The notes beneath the pieces are model-generated. The model searched no databases and was not told the origin of the DNA. It worked only from the letters and a program-made list of their open reading frames with translations. A DNA stretch of 64,000 nt, taken from Ruegeria_C sp041537925. Its GTDB lineage: Bacteria; Pseudomonadota; Alphaproteobacteria; Rhodobacterales; Rhodobacteraceae. The translations under genes were made by a program, and so were the position numbers. Location: the NCBI RefSeq assembly GCF_041537925.1, contig NZ_JBGOSH010000002.1, forward strand, positions 682,001 through 746,000. The letters run 5' to 3'. Positions 16,678-25,294 of the stretch are shown here, piece by piece (positions within the stretch are counted from its first letter, which is position 1; every line of letters starts with the position of its first letter).

Positions 16678-16691
16678 TGTAATCGATTGCA
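16678..16691. promoter_or_regulatory. LacI-type operator candidate
   Basis: TGTAATCGATTGCA is a near-perfect 14-bp palindrome (12 of 14 positions symmetrical) with the central CG characteristic of LacI/GalR operators. It lies in the divergent region between the LacI gene (15592-16617) and the SDR gene (16794), about 100 bp upstream of the latter. Confidence 0.68.
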
Positions 16692-16793
16692 CTGGTTGAA
16701 AAGCAAAATTGCATGAGCTGGGGCGTCAGTAGGGAAAATTGGAGGGACCAGGGGGATTTCGGTGTCAGTCGACGTTGCATCTTTTGAAGCGCG

Positions 16794-17531
16794 GTGTTTT
16801 TTGTGAGTGCTTCTGTACAGTTTGACTTCGCAGGTGCGTGTGTCGTCGTGATCGGCGCCAGCAAGGCAGGCATCGGTGCCGCAATCGCGCGCGCCTTTCA
16901 GGATGCAGGAGCCGAAGTCGTAATCACGGGTGTCGAACCAAGTTGCGCACCCGAAGATGTCGCACGGTTTTCCTATACCCAACTTGATGTCACCGACACG
17001 AGCGCCGTGTACGCCTTTGCCCAAGATCGTGCACATGTTGATGTTCTGGTCAATTGTGCAGCAATCACGCAGCGGGGCGAAGAAATGAAACCCGAGTTCT
17101 TCTCGCACGTGCTGGATGTGAACCTGACCGGATCACTGCGCTGCGCCGAGGCATTCCATCCGGCGTTGTCCGCAGCAAAGGGCCGGGTCATCAATATCGC
17201 ATCAATGTATGCACGTTTCGGTTCCCCGAAAAACCCGGCATATGGCGCGTCGAAAGCTGGGGTCGAGCAGTTGACTAAATCGCTCTCCATTGCTTGGGCG
17301 TCGGATGGTATCCGCGTTAACGCCATCGCCCCCGGTTTTATTGTAACGGCCCAATCGGAACGGGCGCGCCGGGATGCGGTGTTCACGTCAAACGTAGAAG
17401 CCCGTACGCCAATGGCCCGTTGGGGGCAGCCTGACGATATCGCAGGCACGGCGCTGTTTCTGGCCTCGGACGCGGCAAGTTTCGTGACCGGGGCTTGCCT
17501 TCCAGTGGATGGAGGATACTCGGTTGTCTGA
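16794..17531 (+). CDS. Short-chain dehydrogenase/reductase
   Basis: A 245-residue classical SDR. The cofactor motif is GASKAGIG, the NAG-type motif is NCAAITQ, and the active site is in NIASMYARFGSPKNPAYGASKAG with Ser, Tyr and Lys in the normal spacing; it ends FVTGACLPVDGGYSVV. It would oxidise or reduce a sugar/polyol hydroxyl with NAD(P). The start is uncertain: GTG at 16794 is used, GTG at 16803 is also possible. It is the first gene of the second sugar operon and is followed 12 bp later by a Gfo/Idh/MocA gene. Confidence 0.9.
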   Translation: MFFVSASVQFDFAGACVVVIGASKAGIGAAIARAFQDAGAEVVITGVEPSCAPEDVARFSYTQLDVTDTSAVYAFAQDRAHVDVLVNCAAITQRGEEMKPEFFSHVLDVNLTGSLRCAEAFHPALSAAKGRVINIASMYARFGSPKNPAYGASKAGVEQLTKSLSIAWASDGIRVNAIAPGFIVTAQSERARRDAVFTSNVEARTPMARWGQPDDIAGTALFLASDAASFVTGACLPVDGGYSVV

Positions 17532-17543
17532 CAGGTGCATACT

Positions 17544-18707
17544 ATGATTGAAATGAACAAAATCGGTGCGGCTGTCATTGGCACGGGTTTCATCGGAACG
17601 GTGCATGTTCAGGCGCTGCGCCGCCTTGGGGTGGAGGTCCTTGGTGTCTTGGGATCATCGCCTGAACGCGGCACAGCACGGGCCGCTGAAATGGGTGCCG
17701 CCAGGGCCTATGCCTCGCTTGATGAACTTTTGGCAGATGACTGCGTTGACGTAGTCCATGTAACCTCACCCAACCACGCCCATTATCCGCAGGTAAAGGC
17801 GATACTTGCCGCCGGAAAGAACGTCATCTGTGAAAAACCGTTGGCGATGACTAGCGCGGAATCAGCTGAGATGGTGGACCTTGCACGCGCGTCGGGCAGG
17901 GTCTGTGCGGTGTGCTACAATATCAGGTTCTACCCTCTGAATCAGCAGGCCCATGGGATGGTAAAAGCCGATGATCTCGGCGATATCCGGTTTGTCACCG
18001 GGCATTATCATCAGGACTGGCTGGCAAAACCGACAGATTGGAACTGGCGGCTAGAGACCGAGATTGGCGGCGCGCTCCGTTCAGTCGGAGATATCGGCAC
18101 CCATTGGATCGATCTCACAAGTTTTGTCACGGGGTTGAAAGCCAAAGCAGTGATGGCTGAGCTGACCACCTTTCTACCCAAGCGCCAAAAGCCTTTGGGC
18201 CCAGTACAGAGCTTCGCAAGCGGGTCTGGAGCGACCGAGCCCAAAACAATCGAGACTGACGACGCCGCGACGATCATGATCCGCTATGACGGCGGTGCGA
18301 GGGGGGTGATGAGTACCTCGCAGATCAACTTTGGCCGGAAGAATTCGCTACAGTGGGATGTCGCCGGATCCAGGGCCAGCGCAGCCTGGTACAGCGAGAC
18401 TCCGGATCATCTGTTCATTGGCCACCGCGATGCACCAAACCAGACCCTGATGCGTGATTTCACGCTGATGAACGTGGCAGGCACCAGGGCGGCAACACTG
18501 CCGCCAGGTCATGTGGAAGGATTTGCCGACAGTTTCTTCAACTTTTTCCGCGCCGTCTATTCGGATGTCGCAGCAGGTGGCCGACAGGCCGATAGCACGT
18601 GGGCCACCTTTGATGATGGCCATTACGAAATGTGCTTTTGCGACGCCGTCCTGCAATCGGCGCGCGAAGGACGCTGGGTTGAACTAAGTGAGGTGGAACG
18701 CAGATGA
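17544..18707 (+). CDS. Gfo/Idh/MocA-family oxidoreductase
   Basis: A 387-residue NAD(P)-dependent sugar/cyclitol dehydrogenase. The N-terminal Rossmann motif is AVIGTGFIGTVHVQAL, and the catalytic lysine motif is CEKPLAMT near residue 95; the C-terminal half has GGALRSVGDIGTHWIDL, which carries the usual Asp and His. ATG at 17544 has AGGTG upstream and is preferred over the GTG at 17535. It overlaps the next gene by ATGA. In this family MocA acts on rhizopine intermediates and IolG on inositols; here it probably oxidises a ring hydroxyl to a keto group. Confidence 0.9.
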   Translation: MIEMNKIGAAVIGTGFIGTVHVQALRRLGVEVLGVLGSSPERGTARAAEMGAARAYASLDELLADDCVDVVHVTSPNHAHYPQVKAILAAGKNVICEKPLAMTSAESAEMVDLARASGRVCAVCYNIRFYPLNQQAHGMVKADDLGDIRFVTGHYHQDWLAKPTDWNWRLETEIGGALRSVGDIGTHWIDLTSFVTGLKAKAVMAELTTFLPKRQKPLGPVQSFASGSGATEPKTIETDDAATIMIRYDGGARGVMSTSQINFGRKNSLQWDVAGSRASAAWYSETPDHLFIGHRDAPNQTLMRDFTLMNVAGTRAATLPPGHVEGFADSFFNFFRAVYSDVAAGGRQADSTWATFDDGHYEMCFCDAVLQSAREGRWVELSEVERR

Positions 18708-19618
18708 AACTGGGACTTTTGACCGCGCCCTTTGAAGCCTCCAACCTGAAGGACGTCGCCGCCTGGGCCGGTGGAAACGGGTTTGCCGCGCTTGAGGTCG
18801 CTTGCTGGCCCGCATCCGGTGGGGAAAAGCGCCGATACGCGGGGACCAGCCACATTGATGTGGATGGCCTTACCGCTGACGAAGGGGGCGACATTAAAAC
18901 CGCCCTGGGCGAACAGGGCATCGAAATCTCGGGCCTTGGCTATTATCCCAATCCGCTGCACGCAGATCGCGACCACCGGGAAGAGGTGATAGGCCACCTG
19001 ATGAAGGTGATAACCGCAGCCAGCGTTATGGGTATCAAAGTCGTCAACACCTTTGTTGGGGGGGACCGGTCGTTCAGCGTGGACGACAACTGGGCCCGCG
19101 CAACCGAGATTTTCGCACCCATCATTAAGCACGCACAGGCTTCAGGCGTTCGGCTGTGTTTTGAAAACTGCCCGATGATCTTCAGCCAAGACGAATGGCC
19201 GGGCGGCCACAACATCGCCTATTCGCCAAAGTTATGGCGACGCATTTTTGATGAGTGGGGCGACGCCGTCGGCATGAATTTCGATCCGTCACACCTGATC
19301 TGGCAATTCATCGACCAGACGCGGTTCATTAAAGAATTTGGACCGCACATGGCCCATGTCCATGCAAAAGACCTGATGGTCGATCGCGACGGGCTTTACG
19401 ATAATGGCATCATGTCGGTCGGAATGGGCTGGCAGGTTCCAAGGCTTTGCGGCCTTGGCGATGTGGATTGGTCGAACTTCTTTTCGGGCCTTTATCGCGC
19501 GGAGTACGATGGCCCGATCATCATTGAGCACGAAGACAGGCTGTTTGAAGGGACCGACGAAAAGGTCAAGCGGGGCTTCCTGCTGGCCAGAGACGTCCTG
19601 CAACCGTTCATCAAATAG
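18704..19618 (+). CDS. Sugar phosphate isomerase/epimerase family TIM barrel (IolE/MocC-like)
   Basis: A 304-residue xylose-isomerase-like TIM barrel. Likely metal ligands are the Glu of CFENCP, the Asp and His of NFDPSHL, the His of HVHAKD and the Glu of IIIEHED. Family members include IolE (inosose dehydratase), MocC and keto-sugar epimerases or hydrolases. It overlaps the preceding Gfo/Idh/MocA gene (ATGA), a pairing usual in pathways that first make a keto-sugar and then isomerise, dehydrate or cleave it. Exact reaction unknown. Confidence 0.88.
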   Translation: MKLGLLTAPFEASNLKDVAAWAGGNGFAALEVACWPASGGEKRRYAGTSHIDVDGLTADEGGDIKTALGEQGIEISGLGYYPNPLHADRDHREEVIGHLMKVITAASVMGIKVVNTFVGGDRSFSVDDNWARATEIFAPIIKHAQASGVRLCFENCPMIFSQDEWPGGHNIAYSPKLWRRIFDEWGDAVGMNFDPSHLIWQFIDQTRFIKEFGPHMAHVHAKDLMVDRDGLYDNGIMSVGMGWQVPRLCGLGDVDWSNFFSGLYRAEYDGPIIIEHEDRLFEGTDEKVKRGFLLARDVLQPFIK

Positions 19619-19669
19619 AAGGGCACCAAGCCCCGATTTTCGACAACACCAAACCGGGAGGAAACCCAA

Positions 19670-20707
19670 ATGAAGAAATTTATAACCGGCGCAGCCACGC
19701 TGGCCATCGCCATCGCTCTGGCCCCCGCCGCATTCGCGGGGGACCACAAGAGCTATACGATCGGCGTGTCGAACACCGTGCAGGGCAATGGCTGGCGCGA
19801 ACAGATGATCTGCGCCATGCGCGCTCAGGCTCTTGTCGAAGGGGACGTCAAGAATTTGATCGTCGCGCACCGCAACACCGACTCGGCAGGCCAGCTAGAG
19901 GATATCAATAACCTGATCGAAGCCGGTGTGGATGCCATTGTTCTTAACCCCTCGAACCCCGATGCTCTGAACTCTGCACTCGATAAGGCGATGGCGCAGG
20001 ACATCGTCGTAGTGGCCGTTGACGCAGGCGTAACGGCAGAAGGCGCGTATATCCTGTCCAATAACCAGGAAGAATACGCCTACCTCGGTGCCAAATGGCT
20101 GTTCGAAAAGATCGGCGGCTCGGGCGATGTGGTCTACATGCGCGGTATCGCGGGTGTTTCGGCCGACACTGACCGGGACAACGGATTCAAACGTGCCCTG
20201 GCCGAGTTCCCGGATGTGAAGGTTGCTCACGAGGTCTTCACGGGTTGGCAGCAGGACCAGGGCAAGCAACAGATGTTCGATTTTCTGGCAACGGGCATTC
20301 CCTTTGATGGTGTCTGGACAAGCGGTATCGACAACGTGATCGTCGACGCTTTTGTCGAATCCGGTGCGCCGCTCGTGCCGATTGTCGGCGCGGACAACGC
20401 GGGTTTTGTTCAGTATCTGAGCGAAGTCGACGGATTGGAAGGGGCTGCCGTAACCAACCCCGGTTCTGTTGGTGGCGCAGGCATCGCGCTAGCGGTTGAT
20501 ATCTTGAATGGCGAAGCGCCGAACAGCAATACTGTGCTGGTCGATCCGGTGCTCTGGGAAAATGCCAGCGAAGACGGACGCGCAACGATTGCAGCCGCGC
20601 AGAATCCGAACCTCGATCCGGAATGGCCTGTTTCGGTTACCATCCCGGGTTGGACCGACTATTCGATGGATGAAATCATCGCCTGCGAAGGCCCATCAGA
20701 AGGCTGA
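19670..20707 (+). CDS. Sugar ABC transporter substrate-binding protein
   Basis: A 345-residue type I periplasmic sugar-binding protein. The signal peptide covers about residues 1-23 (MKKF, hydrophobic core, AFA before GDHK). The mature part has IGVSNTVQGNGWREQMICAM, NNLIEAGVDAIVLNPSNPDA, VVAVDAGVTAEGAY and PIVGADNAGFVQYL, typical of ribose/xylose-type binders. GGGAGG precedes the ATG. A strong hairpin follows its stop (20722-20745). It serves the ATPase at 20779 and the two permeases after it. Confidence 0.92.
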   Translation: MKKFITGAATLAIAIALAPAAFAGDHKSYTIGVSNTVQGNGWREQMICAMRAQALVEGDVKNLIVAHRNTDSAGQLEDINNLIEAGVDAIVLNPSNPDALNSALDKAMAQDIVVVAVDAGVTAEGAYILSNNQEEYAYLGAKWLFEKIGGSGDVVYMRGIAGVSADTDRDNGFKRALAEFPDVKVAHEVFTGWQQDQGKQQMFDFLATGIPFDGVWTSGIDNVIVDAFVESGAPLVPIVGADNAGFVQYLSEVDGLEGAAVTNPGSVGGAGIALAVDILNGEAPNSNTVLVDPVLWENASEDGRATIAAAQNPNLDPEWPVSVTIPGWTDYSMDEIIACEGPSEG

Positions 20708-20721
20708 TGGCAATGACATTG

Positions 20722-20745
20722 GGCCCCGCATCAAATGGCGGGGCC
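20722..20745 (+). other. Intercistronic hairpin after the binding-protein gene
   Basis: GGCCCCGC (20722-20729) pairs perfectly with GCGGGGCC (20738-20745) across an 8-base loop, between the binding-protein stop and the ATPase start. There is no U-run after it. Its position argues against ATPase starts upstream of 20779 and suits differential expression of the binding protein. Confidence 0.68.
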
Positions 20746-20778
20746 AATTCATTCTCCACAGGACAATCAGTGAAATTC

Positions 20779-22263
20779 ATGAGTGACACCGCTCTTCTGG
20801 ACACATCTGGCGTCGCGAAAAGCTTTGGCGCGGTACGTGCGCTGACGAACGCGCATCTGCGCGTTGAAAAAGGTGAAATCGTCGCCTTGATGGGTGCAAA
20901 CGGTGCTGGCAAGTCAACCTTTGTAAAGATCATCACAGGCGCCTTGAAACCAGACACCGGCCAGGTCCTGATCCGGGGAAAGCAAGCCCGTGTCGGTAAC
21001 CCGGCCGAGGCGCGGCGTTCGGGTCTTGTCCCGGTCTATCAAGAACCCTCGCTTATTCCCGATCTTAACGTGGCGGACAATCTTCGGCTTGGCGACACAC
21101 CTGTTAAGCCGTTCCGTCACTGGGTCGAACAGCTTGGTATGGAAGGCCTTAGCCTTTCGACGATGATCGAAGACCTGCCGCTCGCGACGTTACGCATTGT
21201 CGATCTGGCGCGCGCACTGGCCGCCGAACCCGATGTTCTACTGCTTGACGAAATGACCGCCGCTCTGCCCACAGATCTTGTCGAAAGGGTGCTAGCGGTT
21301 GTCCGGGCCAAGGCCGACGAGGGTATGGGGGTGATTTATGTCTCGCATCGGTTCACCGAAATCTCTGAACTATGCGACCGCGCCTCGGTGCTACGGGACG
21401 GATATACAGTGGGCGACCTTCAGATAGAAACTGGCGTCGAAGACCGGGTGGTCGAATTGATGCTGGGTCAGAAACTAGATCTTGCTCAGCGCGACATAGC
21501 ACGGCAGCACAGCGCGACGGGCGCAATGCCAAGGGTACGCGTCAAATCACTGGCCTCGGCACCGAAGGTTCTGGATGTGTCATTCGATCTGTTCGCAGGC
21601 GAGGTGCTTGGGGTTGTGGCGTTGGAAGGTCAGGGCCAGGACGAATTGTTTGACGTACTCGCCGGTTTTGCCAAGCCAAGTGCAGGTATGATCGAAGTTG
21701 ACGGCCAGCCCGTCGTTTTCTCACATCCGGCAGAGGCTATCGCCGCAGGATTGACATTTGTCCCCGGCAACCGGGCGAACGCGCTTTTGGCGCAACGTTC
21801 CGTGCGAGAGAACATCGCACTTCCGTTCTCTGCCAGACCTAGCGCTTGGGGGCCTCTGAACCTGCGCCGCGAGAGCGAACGCGTCGGGCATGCAATCAAA
21901 AGGCTGCAGATAGATACCCGCGCACAAGGCGAGGTTCAGCGGCTGTCCGGGGGCAACCAACAAAAGGTGACGATCGGGCGGTGGCTAGCCACCGGTGTCG
22001 AAACACTTCTGCTTTTTGATCCGACACGCGGCATCGACGTCCGGACCAAGCGTCAGATCTATCCCCTGGTACGCGAACTGGCCGAACAGGGGGCTGCGGT
22101 GCTGCTTTATACCTCTGAGCTTGAGGAGATTCCGTTGGCTTGTGACCGTGCTGTCGTCATCTTCAACGGTCGAGTTGTCGACGTGATCGACGCAGCTGAT
22201 GCCGACGAACAGACATTGATGCGCGCCGCCTACGGTCTGACACTGTTGGATGCATCAACGTGA
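20779..22263 (+). CDS. Sugar ABC transporter ATP-binding protein, two-domain (RbsA-like)
   Basis: A 494-residue fused ATPase. Domain 1 has Walker A GANGAGKST and Walker B VLLLDEMTAAL, but the signature region reads LPLATLRIVDLARAL instead of an LSxGQ motif. Domain 2 has the usual degenerate P-loop (ALEGQGQDELFDVLAG) but an intact signature LSGGNQQKVTIGRWL and LLFDPTRGIDV. Asymmetric sites are normal in RbsA-type proteins, yet the loss of the domain 1 signature is more extreme than usual. ATG at 20779 is preferred because the 20707 alternative would place the hairpin inside the gene. Its stop overlaps the next start. Confidence 0.9.
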   Translation: MSDTALLDTSGVAKSFGAVRALTNAHLRVEKGEIVALMGANGAGKSTFVKIITGALKPDTGQVLIRGKQARVGNPAEARRSGLVPVYQEPSLIPDLNVADNLRLGDTPVKPFRHWVEQLGMEGLSLSTMIEDLPLATLRIVDLARALAAEPDVLLLDEMTAALPTDLVERVLAVVRAKADEGMGVIYVSHRFTEISELCDRASVLRDGYTVGDLQIETGVEDRVVELMLGQKLDLAQRDIARQHSATGAMPRVRVKSLASAPKVLDVSFDLFAGEVLGVVALEGQGQDELFDVLAGFAKPSAGMIEVDGQPVVFSHPAEAIAAGLTFVPGNRANALLAQRSVRENIALPFSARPSAWGPLNLRRESERVGHAIKRLQIDTRAQGEVQRLSGGNQQKVTIGRWLATGVETLLLFDPTRGIDVRTKRQIYPLVRELAEQGAAVLLYTSELEEIPLACDRAVVIFNGRVVDVIDAADADEQTLMRAAYGLTLLDAST

Positions 22264-23201
22264 TTGTGGTTCTTCGGAAAAATGCCTGGGTCATGGGTCT
22301 TGTCGCATTGCTGATCTGCCTTTTGGGTATAACCAAACTGATCCAGCCATCCTTCGGTGCCTCGGGCCTTGAAAGCGTTGCGCGGGCGGCATTGCCGTTT
22401 GCCTTTGCGACGGCTGGCATGGCGGTTGTGGTAATCGTGGGGGGGATCGACTTGTCGGTTGCCTCGATGATGGCCGTCTGTGCGGTGACGGCTGCGGTGT
22501 TGATGGAACGGATGGCAGGTGTGCCTGCGTTGCTTATCGTTCTGGGCGTGGGCCTCGCCATGGGACTGATAAATGGCGCGCTGATCGTTGTGTCCCGCGT
22601 GCCTGACATCGTCGTCACTCTGGCGATGCTCTTTGTCTGGGAAGGCACGGCGCTTTTGATCCTTGAATCGCCTGGCGGGACGGCGGCGGGTTGGTTGCAG
22701 CAGATCATCCGCGGCGGAGCCGTGGTTGAAGCCGTGCCCAAAGCGCTTCTGGTCATTGCCCTTTGTGCCGCGGTGATCTGGTTTCCGATCCGACGCTCGA
22801 AACTGGGGTTGTCCATCTATGCCACGGGGTCCGACGAACGAGCCGCCTTCCGCTCTGGTGTGAACATCGGGCGTACCAAGATCGTGGCATACGGCATTTG
22901 CGGGTTGTTCTGTGCCCTCGGTGGCCTCAGCCTCGCCGCGCTGACCGGGATCGGCGAGCCTGTGCCCGGACCTTATCTGATGGCCTCGGTGGCGGCGGTG
23001 GTACTGGGCGGAGTAGTGCTTGGTGGCGGCAAAGGCGGGTTGCTTGGTCCGATCATCGCAGTGTTTATTCTCAGGATCATCCGCACGATCCTGACGCTCA
23101 TGGCGGTCGACCCCAACGTGACGACCATCATCGAGGGCACCATCATGGTCGGCGTCGTGATGCTGGGAACGGCGGCGACATTGAAGGGAAGACGCGCATG
23201 A
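22260..23201 (+). CDS. Sugar ABC transporter permease 1
   Basis: A 313-residue RbsC-family inner-membrane protein with about eight to ten hydrophobic segments. Conserved pieces are VGGIDLSVASMMAV, YATGSDERAAFRSGVNIGRTKIV and AAVVLGGVVLGGGKGG. The GTG start at 22260 overlaps the ATPase stop, and its own stop overlaps the next permease start (ATGA). It forms a presumed heterodimeric channel with the 23198 product. Confidence 0.9.
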   Translation: MIVVLRKNAWVMGLVALLICLLGITKLIQPSFGASGLESVARAALPFAFATAGMAVVVIVGGIDLSVASMMAVCAVTAAVLMERMAGVPALLIVLGVGLAMGLINGALIVVSRVPDIVVTLAMLFVWEGTALLILESPGGTAAGWLQQIIRGGAVVEAVPKALLVIALCAAVIWFPIRRSKLGLSIYATGSDERAAFRSGVNIGRTKIVAYGICGLFCALGGLSLAALTGIGEPVPGPYLMASVAAVVLGGVVLGGGKGGLLGPIIAVFILRIIRTILTLMAVDPNVTTIIEGTIMVGVVMLGTAATLKGRRA

Positions 23202-24205
23202 GCGAGACTGTCATCGATCCACCGCTTGTCCGCGCCGGTCGCTTTCTGCGCGACAATCCGATGATCCCTCTATTGGTCTTTCTGTTCCTCCTGATCGCGG
23301 CCCTCGAATTCATGCGGCCCGGGATTGTCCTGCCCTTCCGCTCGGGGCGCGACGGGTGGATTTCGACCTTTTGGGTCGGCAACCTTATCAAGTTCGCCAT
23401 TCCCCTGGCCATGCTTGCCGCCTGTCAGGTGCTGACCATGCTGACAGCGGGAATCGACTTGTCGGTTGGCGTCGTGGCGACAGTGGCCGCCTTTGTCTGC
23501 GCCACCCTAAGCGCAACATGGGGTGTGGCACCAGCCGTGCTGATCGCTCTTGCTTCCGGCCTGCTGGTCGGGCTCGTGAATGGCATCGGTGTCGGCATAA
23601 TCCGGGTTCATCCGCTTATCATGACGCTTGGCACCGGACTGATCGCCACCGGATGCCTGCAGGTCTATCAGCGCCTGTTCATCAACGCTGGAACCGAGAT
23701 ACCTGCGATCCTGGTCTGGCTTGGTACCGGACGCACTCTTGGCATGCCGAACGGGCTGTTCCTGTTCGTCCCTTTCGCCATCTTCGTCCTTTGGTTGATG
23801 CGCTACAGTGGGTTTGGCCGCCTGTTGTTTGCGCTCGGCTCAAACGAACAGGCGGCAATGCTCTCGGGCGTCCGCGCCTGGCAGGTCTATCTGACGCTTT
23901 ACGCCCTGGCCGGTTTCATCGCGGCCCTTACCGGGCTGCTCTACCTCGGCATGATCCGCCAGACTTCACTCAGCCTAGCCAACCCGCTTTTGCTGCCTTC
24001 GGTCGCCGCGGCGGTCATTGGTGGGACATCGATCTTTGGCGGTAGCGGCAGTTTCGCGGGCGCCATCATCGGCGCGCTGATCCTGCGGGTGCTAGACACG
24101 ATGCTGACGCTATTGCAGATGCCCGAAGGCGCGCGCACGGCGCTCTTCGGTCTTATCATCCTCGCCGTGACGGCGCTTTATGTCCGAATCACCGGGGTCC
24201 GTTAG
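23198..24205 (+). CDS. Sugar ABC transporter permease 2
   Basis: A 335-residue RbsC-family permease. It has TAGIDLSVGVVATVAAF, IIRVHPLIMTLGTGLIATG, LGSNEQAAMLSGV and AAVIGGTSIFGGSG, all conserved regions of this family. ATG at 23198 is fixed by overlap with the preceding stop (GCATGA) and by the homology start; open frame continues far upstream but within the previous gene. Two distinct permeases with one fused ATPase is a common arrangement in AI-2/sugar importers of this class. Confidence 0.91.
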   Translation: MSETVIDPPLVRAGRFLRDNPMIPLLVFLFLLIAALEFMRPGIVLPFRSGRDGWISTFWVGNLIKFAIPLAMLAACQVLTMLTAGIDLSVGVVATVAAFVCATLSATWGVAPAVLIALASGLLVGLVNGIGVGIIRVHPLIMTLGTGLIATGCLQVYQRLFINAGTEIPAILVWLGTGRTLGMPNGLFLFVPFAIFVLWLMRYSGFGRLLFALGSNEQAAMLSGVRAWQVYLTLYALAGFIAALTGLLYLGMIRQTSLSLANPLLLPSVAAAVIGGTSIFGGSGSFAGAIIGALILRVLDTMLTLLQMPEGARTALFGLIILAVTALYVRITGVR

Positions 24206-24217
24206 AAAGGAATTCCC

Positions 24218-25294
24218 ATGGCCAAGTTTCGAATCGTCGGAATTAGTTTCGATCACATGCACATGGGTGATCTATTGCGCATGGTGCACGAGCATCCCGA
24301 TGCCGAAATTGCCGGGCTTTATGACCCGGACGGGTCAAAATTGGAGAATGCCGCGGCAAAGTTTGGGGTTCCCGCAGAGCGCCTGTTTACCGATTTTGAC
24401 AGCTGCTTGGCCGCTGGTCCCTACGAAATGGCAATTCTCTGTTCGGCAACGGCGGAGCACGCCGCAATGACTGAACGACTGGCCGCTCACGACTTGCATG
24501 TCTTTGTCGAAAAACCGTTCGCCGCCTCTGTCGGTGATGCCCAACGCATGATGGCGGCGATGGAGGGGACAGGAAAGCAGCTGGTCATCAATTGGCCACT
24601 GCGATGGGTTGAAAGCCATCTGACGGCAAAGCGCCTGATCGACGAAGGCATGATCGGAGACTTGATCGAAGTCCATTTCTACGATGGCAATCGGGGACCG
24701 CTTTACCACCTTTCCGACAAGGTCGAAGTCAGCCTGGAAGAAGTTGAACGAAAAAAACCGACATCCTGGTGGTACAAAAAATCCTCCGGCGGCGGCGCGT
24801 TGCTCGACTACCTCGGATACGGTGCAACACTGGGGACATGGTACATGGGCGGCGAAGCTCCGCTTGAGGTCACATGCACCGTCGATCAAACTCCCGACAT
24901 AGAAGTTGACCAGCACGCCATCGCGGTTTGCCGCTATGCCCGCGGCCTGTCGAAGATGGAAACCCGCTGGGGAACTTTCACGGACCCCTGGACTATTCAG
25001 CCGCAACCAACATGCGGGTTCACATTTGTCGGCACCGAAGGAACGATTGCCTCGCCCGACTATGCCAGCGAAGTCACTGTTCAAACCCGCGCGCAGCCTG
25101 ACGTTCACACCATTCGTGTTGACCCGCTGCCCGAAGGGGAAAGCAACGCGATTGAGTACGCCCTGAGCTGCATAGCCAATGGCAAGCCCGTCGAGGGCCC
25201 GCTTGATCCTGCGCTTTGCCTGACGGCGCAGCGGATCGTGGATACCGCCGTGCAGTCAGCCGCCGAAAAGCGTACTCTGGATCTGGTCCCATGA
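24218..25294 (+). CDS. Gfo/Idh/MocA-family protein with an unusual cofactor loop
   Basis: A 358-residue member of the Gfo/Idh/MocA family. The catalytic motif VEKPFAASVGDAQRMM is present near residue 98, and GGGALLDYLGYGATLGTWY occupies the C-terminal substrate region. The N-terminal loop reads VGISFDHMHMGDLL and lacks the GxGxxG glycines, so cofactor binding may differ or be weaker. AAAGGAATT is upstream of the ATG. It starts 12 bp after permease 2 and overlaps the next gene (ATGA). It is one of three family members in this operon. Confidence 0.87.
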   Translation: MAKFRIVGISFDHMHMGDLLRMVHEHPDAEIAGLYDPDGSKLENAAAKFGVPAERLFTDFDSCLAAGPYEMAILCSATAEHAAMTERLAAHDLHVFVEKPFAASVGDAQRMMAAMEGTGKQLVINWPLRWVESHLTAKRLIDEGMIGDLIEVHFYDGNRGPLYHLSDKVEVSLEEVERKKPTSWWYKKSSGGGALLDYLGYGATLGTWYMGGEAPLEVTCTVDQTPDIEVDQHAIAVCRYARGLSKMETRWGTFTDPWTIQPQPTCGFTFVGTEGTIASPDYASEVTVQTRAQPDVHTIRVDPLPEGESNAIEYALSCIANGKPVEGPLDPALCLTAQRIVDTAVQSAAEKRTLDLVP

